This document shows, one piece after another, positions 46,506 to 54,712 of a stretch of DNA of 64,000 nucleotides. The DNA is from Betaproteobacteria bacterium (lineage in GTDB: Bacteria > Pseudomonadota > Gammaproteobacteria > Burkholderiales > Usitatibacteraceae): positions 1,054,001 through 1,118,000 of the forward strand of contig JADJSD010000003.1 in the NCBI GenBank assembly GCA_016711875.1, given 5' to 3'. Each line of letters begins with the position of its first letter. The stretch's first letter is position 1. The notes under the pieces were generated by a model. The model worked only from the letters and a program-made list of their open reading frames with translations. It did no database searches and was not told the origin of the DNA. The translations under genes and the position numbers were made by a program.

Positions 46506-46976
46506 CTAGCGCTTGCCGCCGAGGGACGCGGCCGCGGTCTTCACGGCCTCGCGGATGCGGGGGTAGGTGCCGCAGCGGCAGAGGTTCCCCTCCATCGCGT
46601 CGTCGATCTGCGCGTCCGTCGGCGCCTTGTTCTTCGCGAGCAGCGCGACGGCCGACATGATCTGGCCGGGCTGGCAGTAGCCGCACTGCACCACGTCCTT
46701 GTCGACCCACGCGGCCTTCACGGCCTTCACGACGGGATTCGAGGGCGTGAGGCCCTCGATGGTGTTCACGTTCTTGCCGGCCACGGCCGACACCTTGATG
46801 GAGCAGGAACGCTCCGCCTCGCCGGCGATGTGCACGGTGCACGCGCCGCACTGGGCGCGGCCGCAGCCGAACTTGGTGCCCACGAGGCCCAGGTTGTCGC
46901 GCAGCACCCACAGCAGGGGCGTGTCGGGGTCGTTGGCGAACTGCACGGGCTCGCCGTTCACGAAGAACTTGATCAT
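46506..46976 (-). CDS. iorA: 2Fe-2S subunit of molybdenum hydroxylase, IorA-like
   Basis: 156 residues, no signal peptide. The plant-type ferredoxin cluster motif ([13 protein letters not shown] with a later Cys in AERSC) lies at about 40-60. The second, C-terminal cluster motif is [12 protein letters not shown] and CRCGTYPRI. It passes electrons from the molybdenum site of IorB. It probably travels through Tat together with IorB, since only IorB carries the signal. Its promoter should lie in the 101-base gap to the divergent gene at 47078. Confidence 0.95.
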   Translation of the reverse strand: MIKFFVNGEPVQFANDPDTPLLWVLRDNLGLVGTKFGCGRAQCGACTVHIAGEAERSCSIKVSAVAGKNVNTIEGLTPSNPVVKAVKAAWVDKDVVQCGYCQPGQIMSAVALLAKNKAPTDAQIDDAMEGNLCRCGTYPRIREAVKTAAASLGGKR

Positions 46977-47042
46977 GGCCGGATGTCCTTGGGAATGCGG
47001 CGCGGGGCGCCCGCGCGCGAAGGCCGCCATTATCGCCGATTT

Positions 47043-47050
47043 GCTATCAT
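47043..47050 (+). promoter_or_regulatory. Candidate -10 (TATCAT) of the NTF2-like gene
   Basis: TTGC-TATCAT (5 of 6 matches in the hexamer, preceded by TG with one base spacing, as in an extended -10) lies 27 bases before the ATG at 47078. No -35 box is apparent. Confidence 0.4.
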
Positions 47051-47077
47051 GCGCACCGCCGACGAAAGCCCCACGCC

Positions 47078-47524
47078 ATGCCCCGCAGCCGCAAGATCTT
47101 CCCCACTCCCGACGACGCCGAAAGCGCCTTCTACGACGCCTTCGAGCGCGGCGACCTGGCCGCCATGATGGTCGTGTGGGCCGAGGGCGACGACGTGGTG
47201 TGCATCCATCCTTCCGGACCGCGCCTCGTCGGCTTCGACGCCGTGCGCGACAGCTGGATGCAGATCTTCACCGGCTCGGTGAAGATGCAGGTGCGCGTGG
47301 AGCAGACCCGGCGCCTCGACGGCACGTCGGTTGCCGTGCGGTCGGTGATCGAGTCGATCTCCGCGCCGGGCCACGAGGGCACGCCCCAGCGCGTCGCCGC
47401 CACCAACGTCTACGTGCTCACCGACGCCGGCTGGCGCATGGCGATGCACCACGCCTCGCCGCCGGAAGTGCTCGAGCCCTCGCCGGAAGAGGACGAGGAC
47501 GACGAGCCGCACACGCTGCACTGA
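47078..47524 (+). CDS. NTF2/SnoaL-like (DUF4440-type) protein
   Basis: 148 residues. The helix-then-curved-sheet pattern of the NTF2 fold is seen: [25 protein letters not shown] at the start, [17 protein letters not shown] in the middle, and a C-terminal strand [11 protein letters not shown]. It ends in a strongly acidic tail ([11 protein letters not shown]). Such proteins often act as small enzymes or ligand carriers; no catalytic set is obvious. It is a single gene divergent from iorA. Confidence 0.82.
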   Translation: MPRSRKIFPTPDDAESAFYDAFERGDLAAMMVVWAEGDDVVCIHPSGPRLVGFDAVRDSWMQIFTGSVKMQVRVEQTRRLDGTSVAVRSVIESISAPGHEGTPQRVAATNVYVLTDAGWRMAMHHASPPEVLEPSPEEDEDDEPHTLH

Positions 47525-47548
47525 CGGCGCGCGCGGCCTTCTCCCCCG

Positions 47549-48568
47549 TCACTCGAGGCGGAAGACGCCCCGCACCCGCAACACCCCGCCCGCCGCCCCG
47601 CCGCTCGCCTCGAGCACGGCCGGGTCCAACTCACCCAGCGACCAGGCATAGCGTGACGAATTCGTTTCGGCCACGCAGCCGCCGCCCTCCGAATACCGCG
47701 ACCGGAAGGGCGGCAGCGTATCGACGGGCACCGACTGCCCCAGCGGATTCGAAAAGTAGTAGAGCCGGTTCTGGCCACCCACGTAGAGGACCTGGCGCGG
47801 CAGCCGCGGCAGGAAAAGATCCGGCGCGGGAATATACGCCGACCCGCTGCAGTCCGCGGACAGGTACCGCAGCACGCCCGGGTCATCCGGGACGAACCTT
47901 CCGTCCAGCCGGAACCGGAACAGGTATCCGTCCTTCACGGCCGTGAACGTGTCGTCCGCGAAGCCGGCGAAGCTGCCGATCACCGCACCGAGACTGTTCA
48001 CGATGAGCACGCCTCCGGGGCCTCGGGGTCCTGCGGGGCCGGCCGCACCGACCGGGCCGGCGGGACCCATCGGACCGGCGGAACCCGTGGCGCCGGTCGC
48101 ACCGACGGGACCCGCAGGGCCTGCGGGACCTGTCGCGCCAATCGGGCCGGCGGGACCCATCGGACCGGCGGAACCCGTGGCGCCGGTCGCACCGACGGGA
48201 CCCGCGGGGCCGGCGGTCCCGAGCGTCAACCAGAATTCGTCGCCGCGCCCACCGCCCCCACCGCCGCCACCGCCTCGTCCGCGAGAAAGCGAGAGCGACA
48301 GGAGGTAGCTGCCCGGCGTGAGCCCGGGCGGCAGGAGCGCTACGATCCGCGTTTCGCTCGCGCTGGTCACAACGAGCGGGGTGACGATGCCGCCGAGGGT
48401 GAGCCGCGGCGTGCCGTCGTCGAGGTCGGTTCCCGTGATCGTGATCGACACGCCCGCGGCGTCCGCGCGGGCCTCGAGGATGACGGGGTCGGCCGCGATG
48501 GCCGCCGTGGAAAGGGCGAGGGCGATCGCGGCGGCGAGCGCGCGGGTGGCGGGACGAAGGATTCGCAT
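47549..48568 (-). CDS. Exported collagen-like protein with an N-terminal IPT/TIG-like domain
   Basis: 339 residues. Signal peptide (about 1-26, ending AIA), then an IPT/TIG-like beta domain ([19 protein letters not shown]), a Gly/Arg-rich link with nine consecutive Gly, and about 23 Gly-X-Y triplets rich in Pro and Ala (about 118-188). A C-terminal domain of about 150 residues has Tyr, Arg and three Cys ([16 protein letters not shown]). The triplets should form a collagen-like triple helix, so the protein is probably a secreted or surface trimer. Known bacterial collagen-like proteins act in adhesion or as spacer stalks. Confidence 0.85.
   Translation of the reverse strand: MRILRPATRALAAAIALALSTAAIAADPVILEARADAAGVSITITGTDLDDGTPRLTLGGIVTPLVVTSASETRIVALLPPGLTPGSYLLSLSLSRGRGGGGGGGGGRGDEFWLTLGTAGPAGPVGATGATGSAGPMGPAGPIGATGPAGPAGPVGATGATGSAGPMGPAGPVGAAGPAGPRGPGGVLIVNSLGAVIGSFAGFADDTFTAVKDGYLFRFRLDGRFVPDDPGVLRYLSADCSGSAYIPAPDLFLPRLPRQVLYVGGQNRLYYFSNPLGQSVPVDTLPPFRSRYSEGGGCVAETNSSRYAWSLGELDPAVLEASGGAAGGVLRVRGVFRLE
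48053..48205. repeat. Exact 63-bp direct repeat inside the collagen-like gene
   Basis: The segment 48053-48115 is repeated without change at 48143-48205, period 90 bp (30 codons, ten Gly-X-Y triplets). Perfect identity at the DNA level, including third codon positions, points to recent duplication and to likely length variation between strains by slippage or recombination. Confidence 0.85.
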
Positions 48569-48738
48569 GGCTGTGTCTCCGATACGGCTCGACGGACGGA
48601 CCCGATGCCCGACCCGCGCCGTCCGCGAAGACTAGCGACGCATCCCGGCGCCGACAATGCGGAAAATTCCGCGAAATCGGCACCCCGGCGCACGCCAGGG
48701 GTAATCGCTTACGATGGCGCCTGCCCGCCACGCACCCC

Positions 48739-50535
48739 ATGATCCGCGCCTCCCTCCTCGTCCTCGCCCTCGCCGCCACGGCTGCCCTCGCGCAACCCGA
48801 CCCGCGCGCCGTCGTCCGCACCGCCTATCCCAGCGGCGAGACGCAACTCGACCCGCAAGTGGAGTCCGACGAGGTCTCCATCAGCTTCACGACCGTCATC
48901 TTCGACGCGATGCTGCAGTACGACTTCCTCGCGCGGCCGGCGAAGCTCATGGCCAACACGGCCTCGCTCCCCGAGGTGACGGAGGGCGGGCGCACCTACC
49001 TGCTGCGCATCCGGCCGGGCATCTTCTTCCAGGACGACCCGGCCTTCGGCGGGAAGAAGCGCGAGCTCGTCGCGGCCGACTACGTCTACGCCATCAAGCG
49101 GCTCATGGACCCGGCGCTGCGCAGCAAGTGGGGCTTCCTCGTCGAGGGCCGGATCGAGGGCGCGGACGCCGTGGTCGCGAAGGCGAAGGCCACGGGCAAG
49201 TTCGACTACGACGCGCCGATCGCGGGCCTCGCGGCCCCGGACCGCTACACGATCCGCATCCGGCTCACGCAGCCCGACTACGCGTTCCGGTACGTGCTCG
49301 CCATGACGCCCACCGTCGCCGTGGCGCGCGAAGTCGTCGAGCGCTACGGGGCCGACACGGGCTTCCATCCCGTGGGCACGGGCCCCTTCCGCATCAAGGA
49401 GTGGGTGCGCGGGGCGCGGCTCATCCTCGAGTCGAACCCCGGCTATCGCGAAGAGTTCTTCGACGGCGACCCGGGGCCCGACGAGCGCAGCCGCGCCATC
49501 CACGCGCGCCTGAAGGGCAAGCGCCTGCCGCTCGTCTCGCGCATCGAGGTGAGCGTCGTGGACGAATCGCAGCCGCGCTGGCTCGCCTTCCTCAACGGCG
49601 AGCACGACTACATCCGCCCGCTGCCCTCCGACTTCGCCAACGTCGCGCTGCCCGGCGGCAAGCTCGCGCCCAACCTCGCGCGGGCCGGCATCCAGGTGAC
49701 GCCCGACGAGATCGCGTACACCACGTACACGACCTTCAACACGCAGGAGACGATCGACGGCAAGCCCAACTCGATCGGCGGGTTCTCGCCCGAACGCATC
49801 GCCCTGCGCCGCGCCATCGGCATGGGCTTTCGCATCGACGAGATGGTGGCGATCCTCGACAAGGGCCAGTCGGTGCGCGCGCACACGCCGCTGCCGCCGG
49901 CGGTGTCGGGCCACAACCCGGCGATGGTGAGCCCGACGCTCGAGTTCAACCCGGCGAAGGCCAAGGCGCTCCTCGACCTCTACGGATACGTCGACCGCGA
50001 CGGCGACGGCTACCGCGAGGCGCCGGACGGATCGCCCTTCTCCTTCGACCACGCCTCGTACCCCACCCTGCGCGAACGGCAGCGCAACGAGCTTTGGAAG
50101 AAGTCGATGGACGCGATCGGCATCCGCGTCACCTTCAACACCGTCGAGAAGCTGCCGGAACTGCGCAAGCAGGCGCAGGCCGGGCGCCTGCAGTCCTTCA
50201 GCTACGGCTGGATCGCGGACTTCCCGGACGGCGAGAACTTCCTGATGCTGCTGTGGAAGGGCTCCATCGGGCAGGTGAACTATGCCAACTTCGACCTTCC
50301 CGAGTACAACGCGCTCTACGAGCGGGTGAAGGCGATGGACGATTCGCCGGAGAGGAACGCCCTCTTCGACCGCATGGTGAAGCTGATCTGGGTTTACGCG
50401 CCGTGGCTGGTGGAGACCTACAAGACCGAGAGCATCCTCGTGCAGCCCTGGCTCCTCAACTACAAGAAGCACCCCTTCGGGCACGAGCCGTGGAAATACC
50501 TCGAGGTGGACGTGGCGAGGCGCCCGCCCGCCTGA
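48739..50535 (+). CDS. ABC-transporter substrate-binding protein, SBP_bac_5 (peptide/nickel) family
   Basis: 598 residues. A signal peptide (about 1-18, ending ALA) precedes an extracellular solute-binding family 5 domain: YPSGETQLDPQ at the start, TSLPEVTEGGRTYLLRIRPGIFF (with WxxxLRxGxxF-type pattern), VGTGPFRIKEWVRGARLIL and NPGY in the middle. The family binds oligopeptides and similar solutes for import. No permease or ATPase gene is adjacent, so it may serve a transporter encoded elsewhere. It has a TACGAT possible -10 near 48710. Confidence 0.9.
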   Translation: MIRASLLVLALAATAALAQPDPRAVVRTAYPSGETQLDPQVESDEVSISFTTVIFDAMLQYDFLARPAKLMANTASLPEVTEGGRTYLLRIRPGIFFQDDPAFGGKKRELVAADYVYAIKRLMDPALRSKWGFLVEGRIEGADAVVAKAKATGKFDYDAPIAGLAAPDRYTIRIRLTQPDYAFRYVLAMTPTVAVAREVVERYGADTGFHPVGTGPFRIKEWVRGARLILESNPGYREEFFDGDPGPDERSRAIHARLKGKRLPLVSRIEVSVVDESQPRWLAFLNGEHDYIRPLPSDFANVALPGGKLAPNLARAGIQVTPDEIAYTTYTTFNTQETIDGKPNSIGGFSPERIALRRAIGMGFRIDEMVAILDKGQSVRAHTPLPPAVSGHNPAMVSPTLEFNPAKAKALLDLYGYVDRDGDGYREAPDGSPFSFDHASYPTLRERQRNELWKKSMDAIGIRVTFNTVEKLPELRKQAQAGRLQSFSYGWIADFPDGENFLMLLWKGSIGQVNYANFDLPEYNALYERVKAMDDSPERNALFDRMVKLIWVYAPWLVETYKTESILVQPWLLNYKKHPFGHEPWKYLEVDVARRPPA

Positions 50536-50537
50536 GC

Positions 50538-50915
50538 TCAGCCCCGGTCGCGGCTCGCGGCGAGGGCGCCCATCTTGCGCAGGCGGTGCGCCATCACCTG
50601 CATGATCTGCAGGCCGAAGTAGGGCGAATCCTGGATGAGTTCGAGGAAGCGTTCCTCGGGAATCTCCACGAGGCGGCAGGCGGTGCGGGTGACGGCGCTG
50701 GCGGCGCGCGGCGAATTGTCGATGAGCGCCATCTCGCCGAAGGGCTCGCCCGCGCGCAGGATCTCGAACTGGCCGCCCGCGATGACGAGCTCCACCTCGC
50801 CTTCGAGGATCACGTACATCACGTCGCCGGGGTCGCCTTCCTTGAAGATGATCTCGCCCGGCCCGCGGGCGTAGCCGTCGGACTGCGTGTTGAACATGTC
50901 GAGCTTCACGCCCAT
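50538..50915 (-). CDS. Stand-alone cyclic-nucleotide-binding domain protein
   Basis: 125 residues, essentially one CNMP/CRP-like domain: IIFKEGDPGDVMYVILEGEVELV, then GEPFGEMALIDNSPRAASAV, which is the phosphate-binding cassette with the conserved Glu and Arg, and VEIPEERFLELI. There is no DNA-binding domain, so it may bind another protein or act as a sensor. ATG at 50915 was chosen for its ribosome site; a longer start at 50978 is less likely. It is convergent with the binding-protein gene, with 2 bases between stops. Confidence 0.88.
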   Translation of the reverse strand: MGVKLDMFNTQSDGYARGPGEIIFKEGDPGDVMYVILEGEVELVIAGGQFEILRAGEPFGEMALIDNSPRAASAVTRTACRLVEIPEERFLELIQDSPYFGLQIMQVMAHRLRKMGALAASRDRG

Positions 50916-50974
50916 GGCAGCTTTCCCGTTGTGCGGCGCCGGAGAACGGCGGATGCCGCCGATTGTAGCGGGGC

Positions 50975-53369
50975 TCAAGGCCCCCGGGGCTGCAGGGCCC
51001 TCACGAGCTGCAGGACCTGCGGGTTTTCGGGGTCGACGGTCGCGAGGCGCTTCGCGTGGCGCAGCGCCCCGGCCCTGTCGCCCGCCTGCACGCGGAACGT
51101 GGCGGCCGTGAAGAGGAGTTGCCGGTCGTCGGGGTTTCGGGCGAGTCCCGCATCGAGGGCGCGAAGGGCCTCGGACTTCCGGCCGCTGTCATTCAGGGCC
51201 ACCGCGTTCACGTAGGCGTAGTGGGCGTCCCCCGGCGCGAGCGCGGCGGCCCGCGACAGCGAGGCGACGGCCTCCGGCATGCGCTTCTGGCGGACCAGCG
51301 CGAGGCCCAGCGCGTGGTGCAGGGCCGCGGACGAGGGGTCGCGCCCCAGCGCGTCGCGAAGCACCTCCTGCGCGAAGGCCTCCTCTCCCCGGGCGCGATG
51401 CAGGTCCGCCAGGTTGACCGCCGCTTCCCAGAAACCCGGGTCGAGCGAGAGCGCCTTGCGGTAGGCGGCGAGGGCCCCGTCGGCATCGCCGCGCGCGGCC
51501 GCGAAATTGCCGAGCGTGAGTTGCGCCTCCGGCCGGTCGGCGTTGAAGCGCAGCGAGGCGACGTATTCCGCACCGGCCCGCTCGAGCCGCTTGGGCGGCA
51601 CCGGGCTGCCGGCCAGGACGCGCGCGGCCTCCATGCGCACCAGGCGCGACGGGTCGTCCAGCATGCGGTCGATGAGGCGGGCCCGGGTGGCGGGATCGAC
51701 CTCGGCGAAGGCGCCGACGGCCGTGGCGCGCGAGGGCATCGGGATCGCCCAGCGCGCCAGCGCGTCGAGCGTGGAAGGACCGGGCCGCCGCACGAGGCGC
51801 GCGATCGCGCTCGCCCGGACGATGGCCGGCAGGGCGCGCTCGCCCGAGAGCCTGGCGAGCGTCGCGAAAGCCTTTGGATCGCCGCGTTCGGCGAGCGCGA
51901 AAGCCTCCGCGAAGGATTGGAAGCCGGGCTTTCGCTCCGGATACCACTTCGCGACCGCGTCCAGCCGCCCACGAGTGCTTCTTGTCCTTGTGGCAATCGT
52001 TGCACGCGTTGGGCGTGCCGAGCTTCACGGAAAGATCGGGCCGCGGGATGCGCATCGCATGGTCGTGGCGCGGGTCGACGACCATGTAGGTCACCGTCGG
52101 CATGTGGCAGGAGGCGCACTCGCCGCCCTTCGTGCCCGGCTTGTGGCGATGGTGTTCCGGCACGTCGAACTTCACGGACAGGTGGCACTGCGCGCACACC
52201 GCGTTGCCCGGCGCACGCAGTTTCTGGCTGTGCGGGTCGTGGCAGTCCGAACAGGTGACCCCGTGGGCGTTCATGCGGCTCTGCAGGAACGAGCCGTAGT
52301 TGTAGACCTCGTCCTGCATCTGCCCGTCGGCGCGGTAGAGGCCGGGCTCGAGGAGCGAGGGCCGGAAGGCGTCGGTGAAGGCGTCGCCCGCCGCGTGATC
52401 GTCGCTGAACTGCCCGCGGCGCGAGTGGCAGCGTGCGCAGGTCTCGATCTCCCTCGCGCTCTCGCGCGGCTTCGACCGCGCGGCGTTGCCGCTCGCGGGG
52501 GCGATCGCCCAGGTCACGCCGCGGCGCTCGTCCAGCCGCGCGACGAGGCCCTTGTCCGAGTCCTTCGCGCGCTCGCCTTCGGGACGCTTCGCCCAGGCGA
52601 GGTGGGCGGAGCCCGGCCCGTGGCAGGCCTCGCAGTTCACGTTGATGTCCGTCCACGTGGTCGCGAAGGTGCCGCTCGCCGCGTCGTAGCCCTTACGCAG
52701 GTTCGTTGAGTGGCAGTCCGCGCACTGGAAGTTCCAGTTCTGGTCGATCGAGGTCCAGTGCAGGCGCTCGCCGGCCTTCACCTTCTGCCCGGGATACAGG
52801 TGAAACCAGCGCTGCCCTCCCGCTGCTTTCGGGCGCGAGTCCCAGGCGAGCCCCAGGGCCTGCCTGCGGCCGTCCGGAAAGTCGATGAGGTATTGCTGCA
52901 GCGGCTCGACGCCGAAGGCGTGGGAGATCTCGAAATCCGCGAGCTTGCCGTCCGGCCCGTCGGTGTTCACGAAGTACCGGCCGTCGCGGCGGAAGAACGT
53001 GGACGTGATGCCGGCGTACGTGAATTTCGCGTTCGCGAAGTCGCCGAGCACCGCCTCCTCCGAGGCGGGCTGCATGGCCCGGTCGTGCTGGGAACCCTTC
53101 CACGCCGCGGCCTCGCGGGCATGGCACTCGACGCAGGCCTTGCCGCCGACGTAGGCCCGGACGGCGGCCGCGACGGGCGCAGGCGCCGTTGCCGACGGGG
53201 GAGGCGACGCGTCGCGCGGAAAGAAGAGAAATGCCGCGATCGCCAGCACGGCGGCGCCTGCCGCGACGAGCCCGAGCGTGCGACCACGCGGGGCCGTGCG
53301 GGCCCCGGTTGGCGCTGGCGGGGAAGGCGGCGGCCTGTCGGGCGCGGCTCGCTTGCGGTTTCGTCCCAT
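50975..53369 (-). pseudogene. Octaheme cytochrome c-TPR protein, frameshifted
   Basis: Two frames together encode a protein of about 797 residues. Part 1 (53369-51966): membrane anchor near residues 31-51 and eight CxxCH haem motifs (CVECH, CADCH, CEACH, CARCH, CSDCH, CAQCH, CASCH, CNDCH). Part 2 (51964-50975): LDAVAKWYPERKPGF, a HEAT-like part and TPR repeats. They join at KHSWA, where one extra base among 51965-51968 breaks the frame. The family (cytochrome c554-like with TPR tail) is normally continuous across this point. It may be a real mutation or a sequencing error. The function is unknown; a periplasmic redox role is likely. Confidence 0.85.
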
Positions 53370-53381
53370 GGTGTCCCGAGG

Positions 53382-53555
53382 TTAAACGAAAGGGCGCCCT
53401 GTCGCGCGTGACGGAGGCTGCTGCGCCCCCGACTTGTTCGTGCCCGCCATCACCTTCTCCATCACATGCTGGAGATTGAAGCTGCCCGGCGTCTGGCGCG
53501 GCGGGAACTCATTGAAGCTCTGGAGCCACTGGGCCAAGAAGGCGCCGGTGGGCCC
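53382..53555 (-). pseudogene. C-terminal remnant, probably of an arylsulfatase
   Basis: An open minus-strand frame of 57 codons ending in TAA encodes FLAQWLQSFNEFPPRQTPGS and HVMEKVMAG, which resemble the C-terminal end of bacterial arylsulfatases (family resemblance from memory, not searched). There is no start codon with context, and the frame stops making sense beyond 53555, exactly where a different remnant begins. It follows the cytochrome gene start region with a 12-base gap on the same strand. Confidence 0.45.
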
Positions 53556-53700
53556 ATGGCGACATCCCGATCAGCGTTCGCGCCATCTAGCGCGGCGCCG
53601 AGGATTTCCTCACCAAGCCCTTCAAGCGCGAGGAGCTTTCGGTGGCGGTCGAGCGCGCCCTCGCCCGCGACCGGCAGGCACGCGAGGCCGGGGCGCAGGA
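53555..53700 (+). pseudogene. Remnant of a FixJ/NarL-type response-regulator receiver domain
   Basis: The plus-strand frame reads HGDIPISVRAI, then an in-frame TAG (53588-53590), then RGAEDFLTKPFKREELSVAV, the alpha4-beta5-alpha5 part of a receiver domain, including the conserved Lys of TKPF. The phosphorylated Asp region is missing. The left edge is abrupt and coincides with the edge of the arylsulfatase-like remnant. Together they fill most of the 408-base gap between the cytochrome gene and gspC. Confidence 0.7.
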
Positions 53701-53777
53701 GGGGAACGAAACGCCGTCGGCAAGGCTCTATCCCGCGTCGCCGACCGCCGATGCCCGTTCGGCCCTATCATTCGCCC

Positions 53778-54587
53778 ATGGCCGCCCTCCCCGCCGAACC
53801 CGCCCCCGCCCCGAACCGCTTCGGAACGCTCCTCACCGCCGTGCTGGTGATCGCGCTCGCGTGGATGGCGGCGAAGTGGACGTGGGCCTTCGTCGCGCCG
53901 CCGTCCGAATCCCGTCCCCCGGCTGCCGCGCCTGCGGTCGACATCGCCACGGCCGCGAGGCTTTTCGGCGGGGACTCCCAGGTGGCCACGGGGCCCGCGC
54001 GCGGGCCGGCCGGCTTCCGCCTGAAAGGCGTGGTGGCCCCCTCGGGCGGCTCCGTCGGCGCGGCGGTGCTCAACGTGGCTGGCAAGGACAGGGCCGTCTC
54101 CCTCGGCGGCGAGATCGAGCCGGGCGTGAGGCTCGAGGAGGTCGGCCCGGATCACGTGGTGATTTCCCGCGCCGGGGTGCGCGAGCGCATCGACCTCGAC
54201 GTGCGCATGGCCGCGGTGCCTCGCAGCGTGGGCGGGCAGGCCGCCGGATTCCGGCTGGGGGTGAACCGGAACGGGCCCACGGGCTTCGCGTTCTCGCGCA
54301 AGGACCTCGAATCGGCCCTGAAGGACCCGAACCAGCTCGGCTACCTCGGCAAGATCGGCATGCCGCCCGGCGGCGGCGTGCGCCTGGACGAGGCCCCGCC
54401 CGGCAGCCTCGCGAACCGGCTGGGCCTTCAGCCCGGCGATATCATCAAGCGCGTGAACGGGCAGGCCGTCGCCTCCGCCGGCGACCTCGCCCGGTTGCAC
54501 CAGCAGTTCGCCACCACCTCCCTCGTGCAGGCCGAGGTCCTGCGCGGCGGCCAGACCGTCCAGCTCAACTACACCATCAACCCCTGA
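53778..54587 (+). CDS. gspC: Type II secretion system protein C (inner-membrane coupling protein with PDZ domain)
   Basis: 269 residues. One membrane helix (about 17-36), then the homology region (LFGGDSQVATGP, FRLKGVVAPSGGSVGAAVLN), and a C-terminal PDZ domain (GGVRLDEAPPGSLANRLGLQPGDIIKRVNGQAV). GspC links the inner-membrane platform to the secretin GspD and helps select substrates. It is the first gene of the secretion operon. No clear promoter is seen upstream among the gene remnants. Confidence 0.93.
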   Translation: MAALPAEPAPAPNRFGTLLTAVLVIALAWMAAKWTWAFVAPPSESRPPAAAPAVDIATAARLFGGDSQVATGPARGPAGFRLKGVVAPSGGSVGAAVLNVAGKDRAVSLGGEIEPGVRLEEVGPDHVVISRAGVRERIDLDVRMAAVPRSVGGQAAGFRLGVNRNGPTGFAFSRKDLESALKDPNQLGYLGKIGMPPGGGVRLDEAPPGSLANRLGLQPGDIIKRVNGQAVASAGDLARLHQQFATTSLVQAEVLRGGQTVQLNYTINP

Positions 54588-54610
54588 CCCCCGCCTGGAT
54601 GTGTCCTTCT

Positions 54611-54659
54611 GAAGGTGACAGTCACCTTCACGGAAGCTGAAGGTGTCAGTCACCTTCAG
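54611..54659. repeat. Pair of palindromes between gspC and gspD
   Basis: 54611-54629 is a 9-bp stem palindrome, GAAGGTGAC-a-GTCACCTTC. 54637-54659 is CTGAAGGTG / CACCTTCAG with a 5-base loop. Both are built on the same CACCTTC motif, like paired REP sequences. They occupy half of the 125-base gap between gspC and gspD and could halt or stabilise the mRNA. Confidence 0.75.
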
Positions 54660-54712
54660 GGGGTGTCACACGGCGGCAACCCCCCTGTCATAAAATGGGG
54701 AAAGGGCGCAAA

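Noticed and set aside
48000..48210. Regular repeats as a possible CRISPR array
   Set aside because: They are in-frame Gly-X-Y codons of the collagen-like gene; no repeat-spacer pattern.
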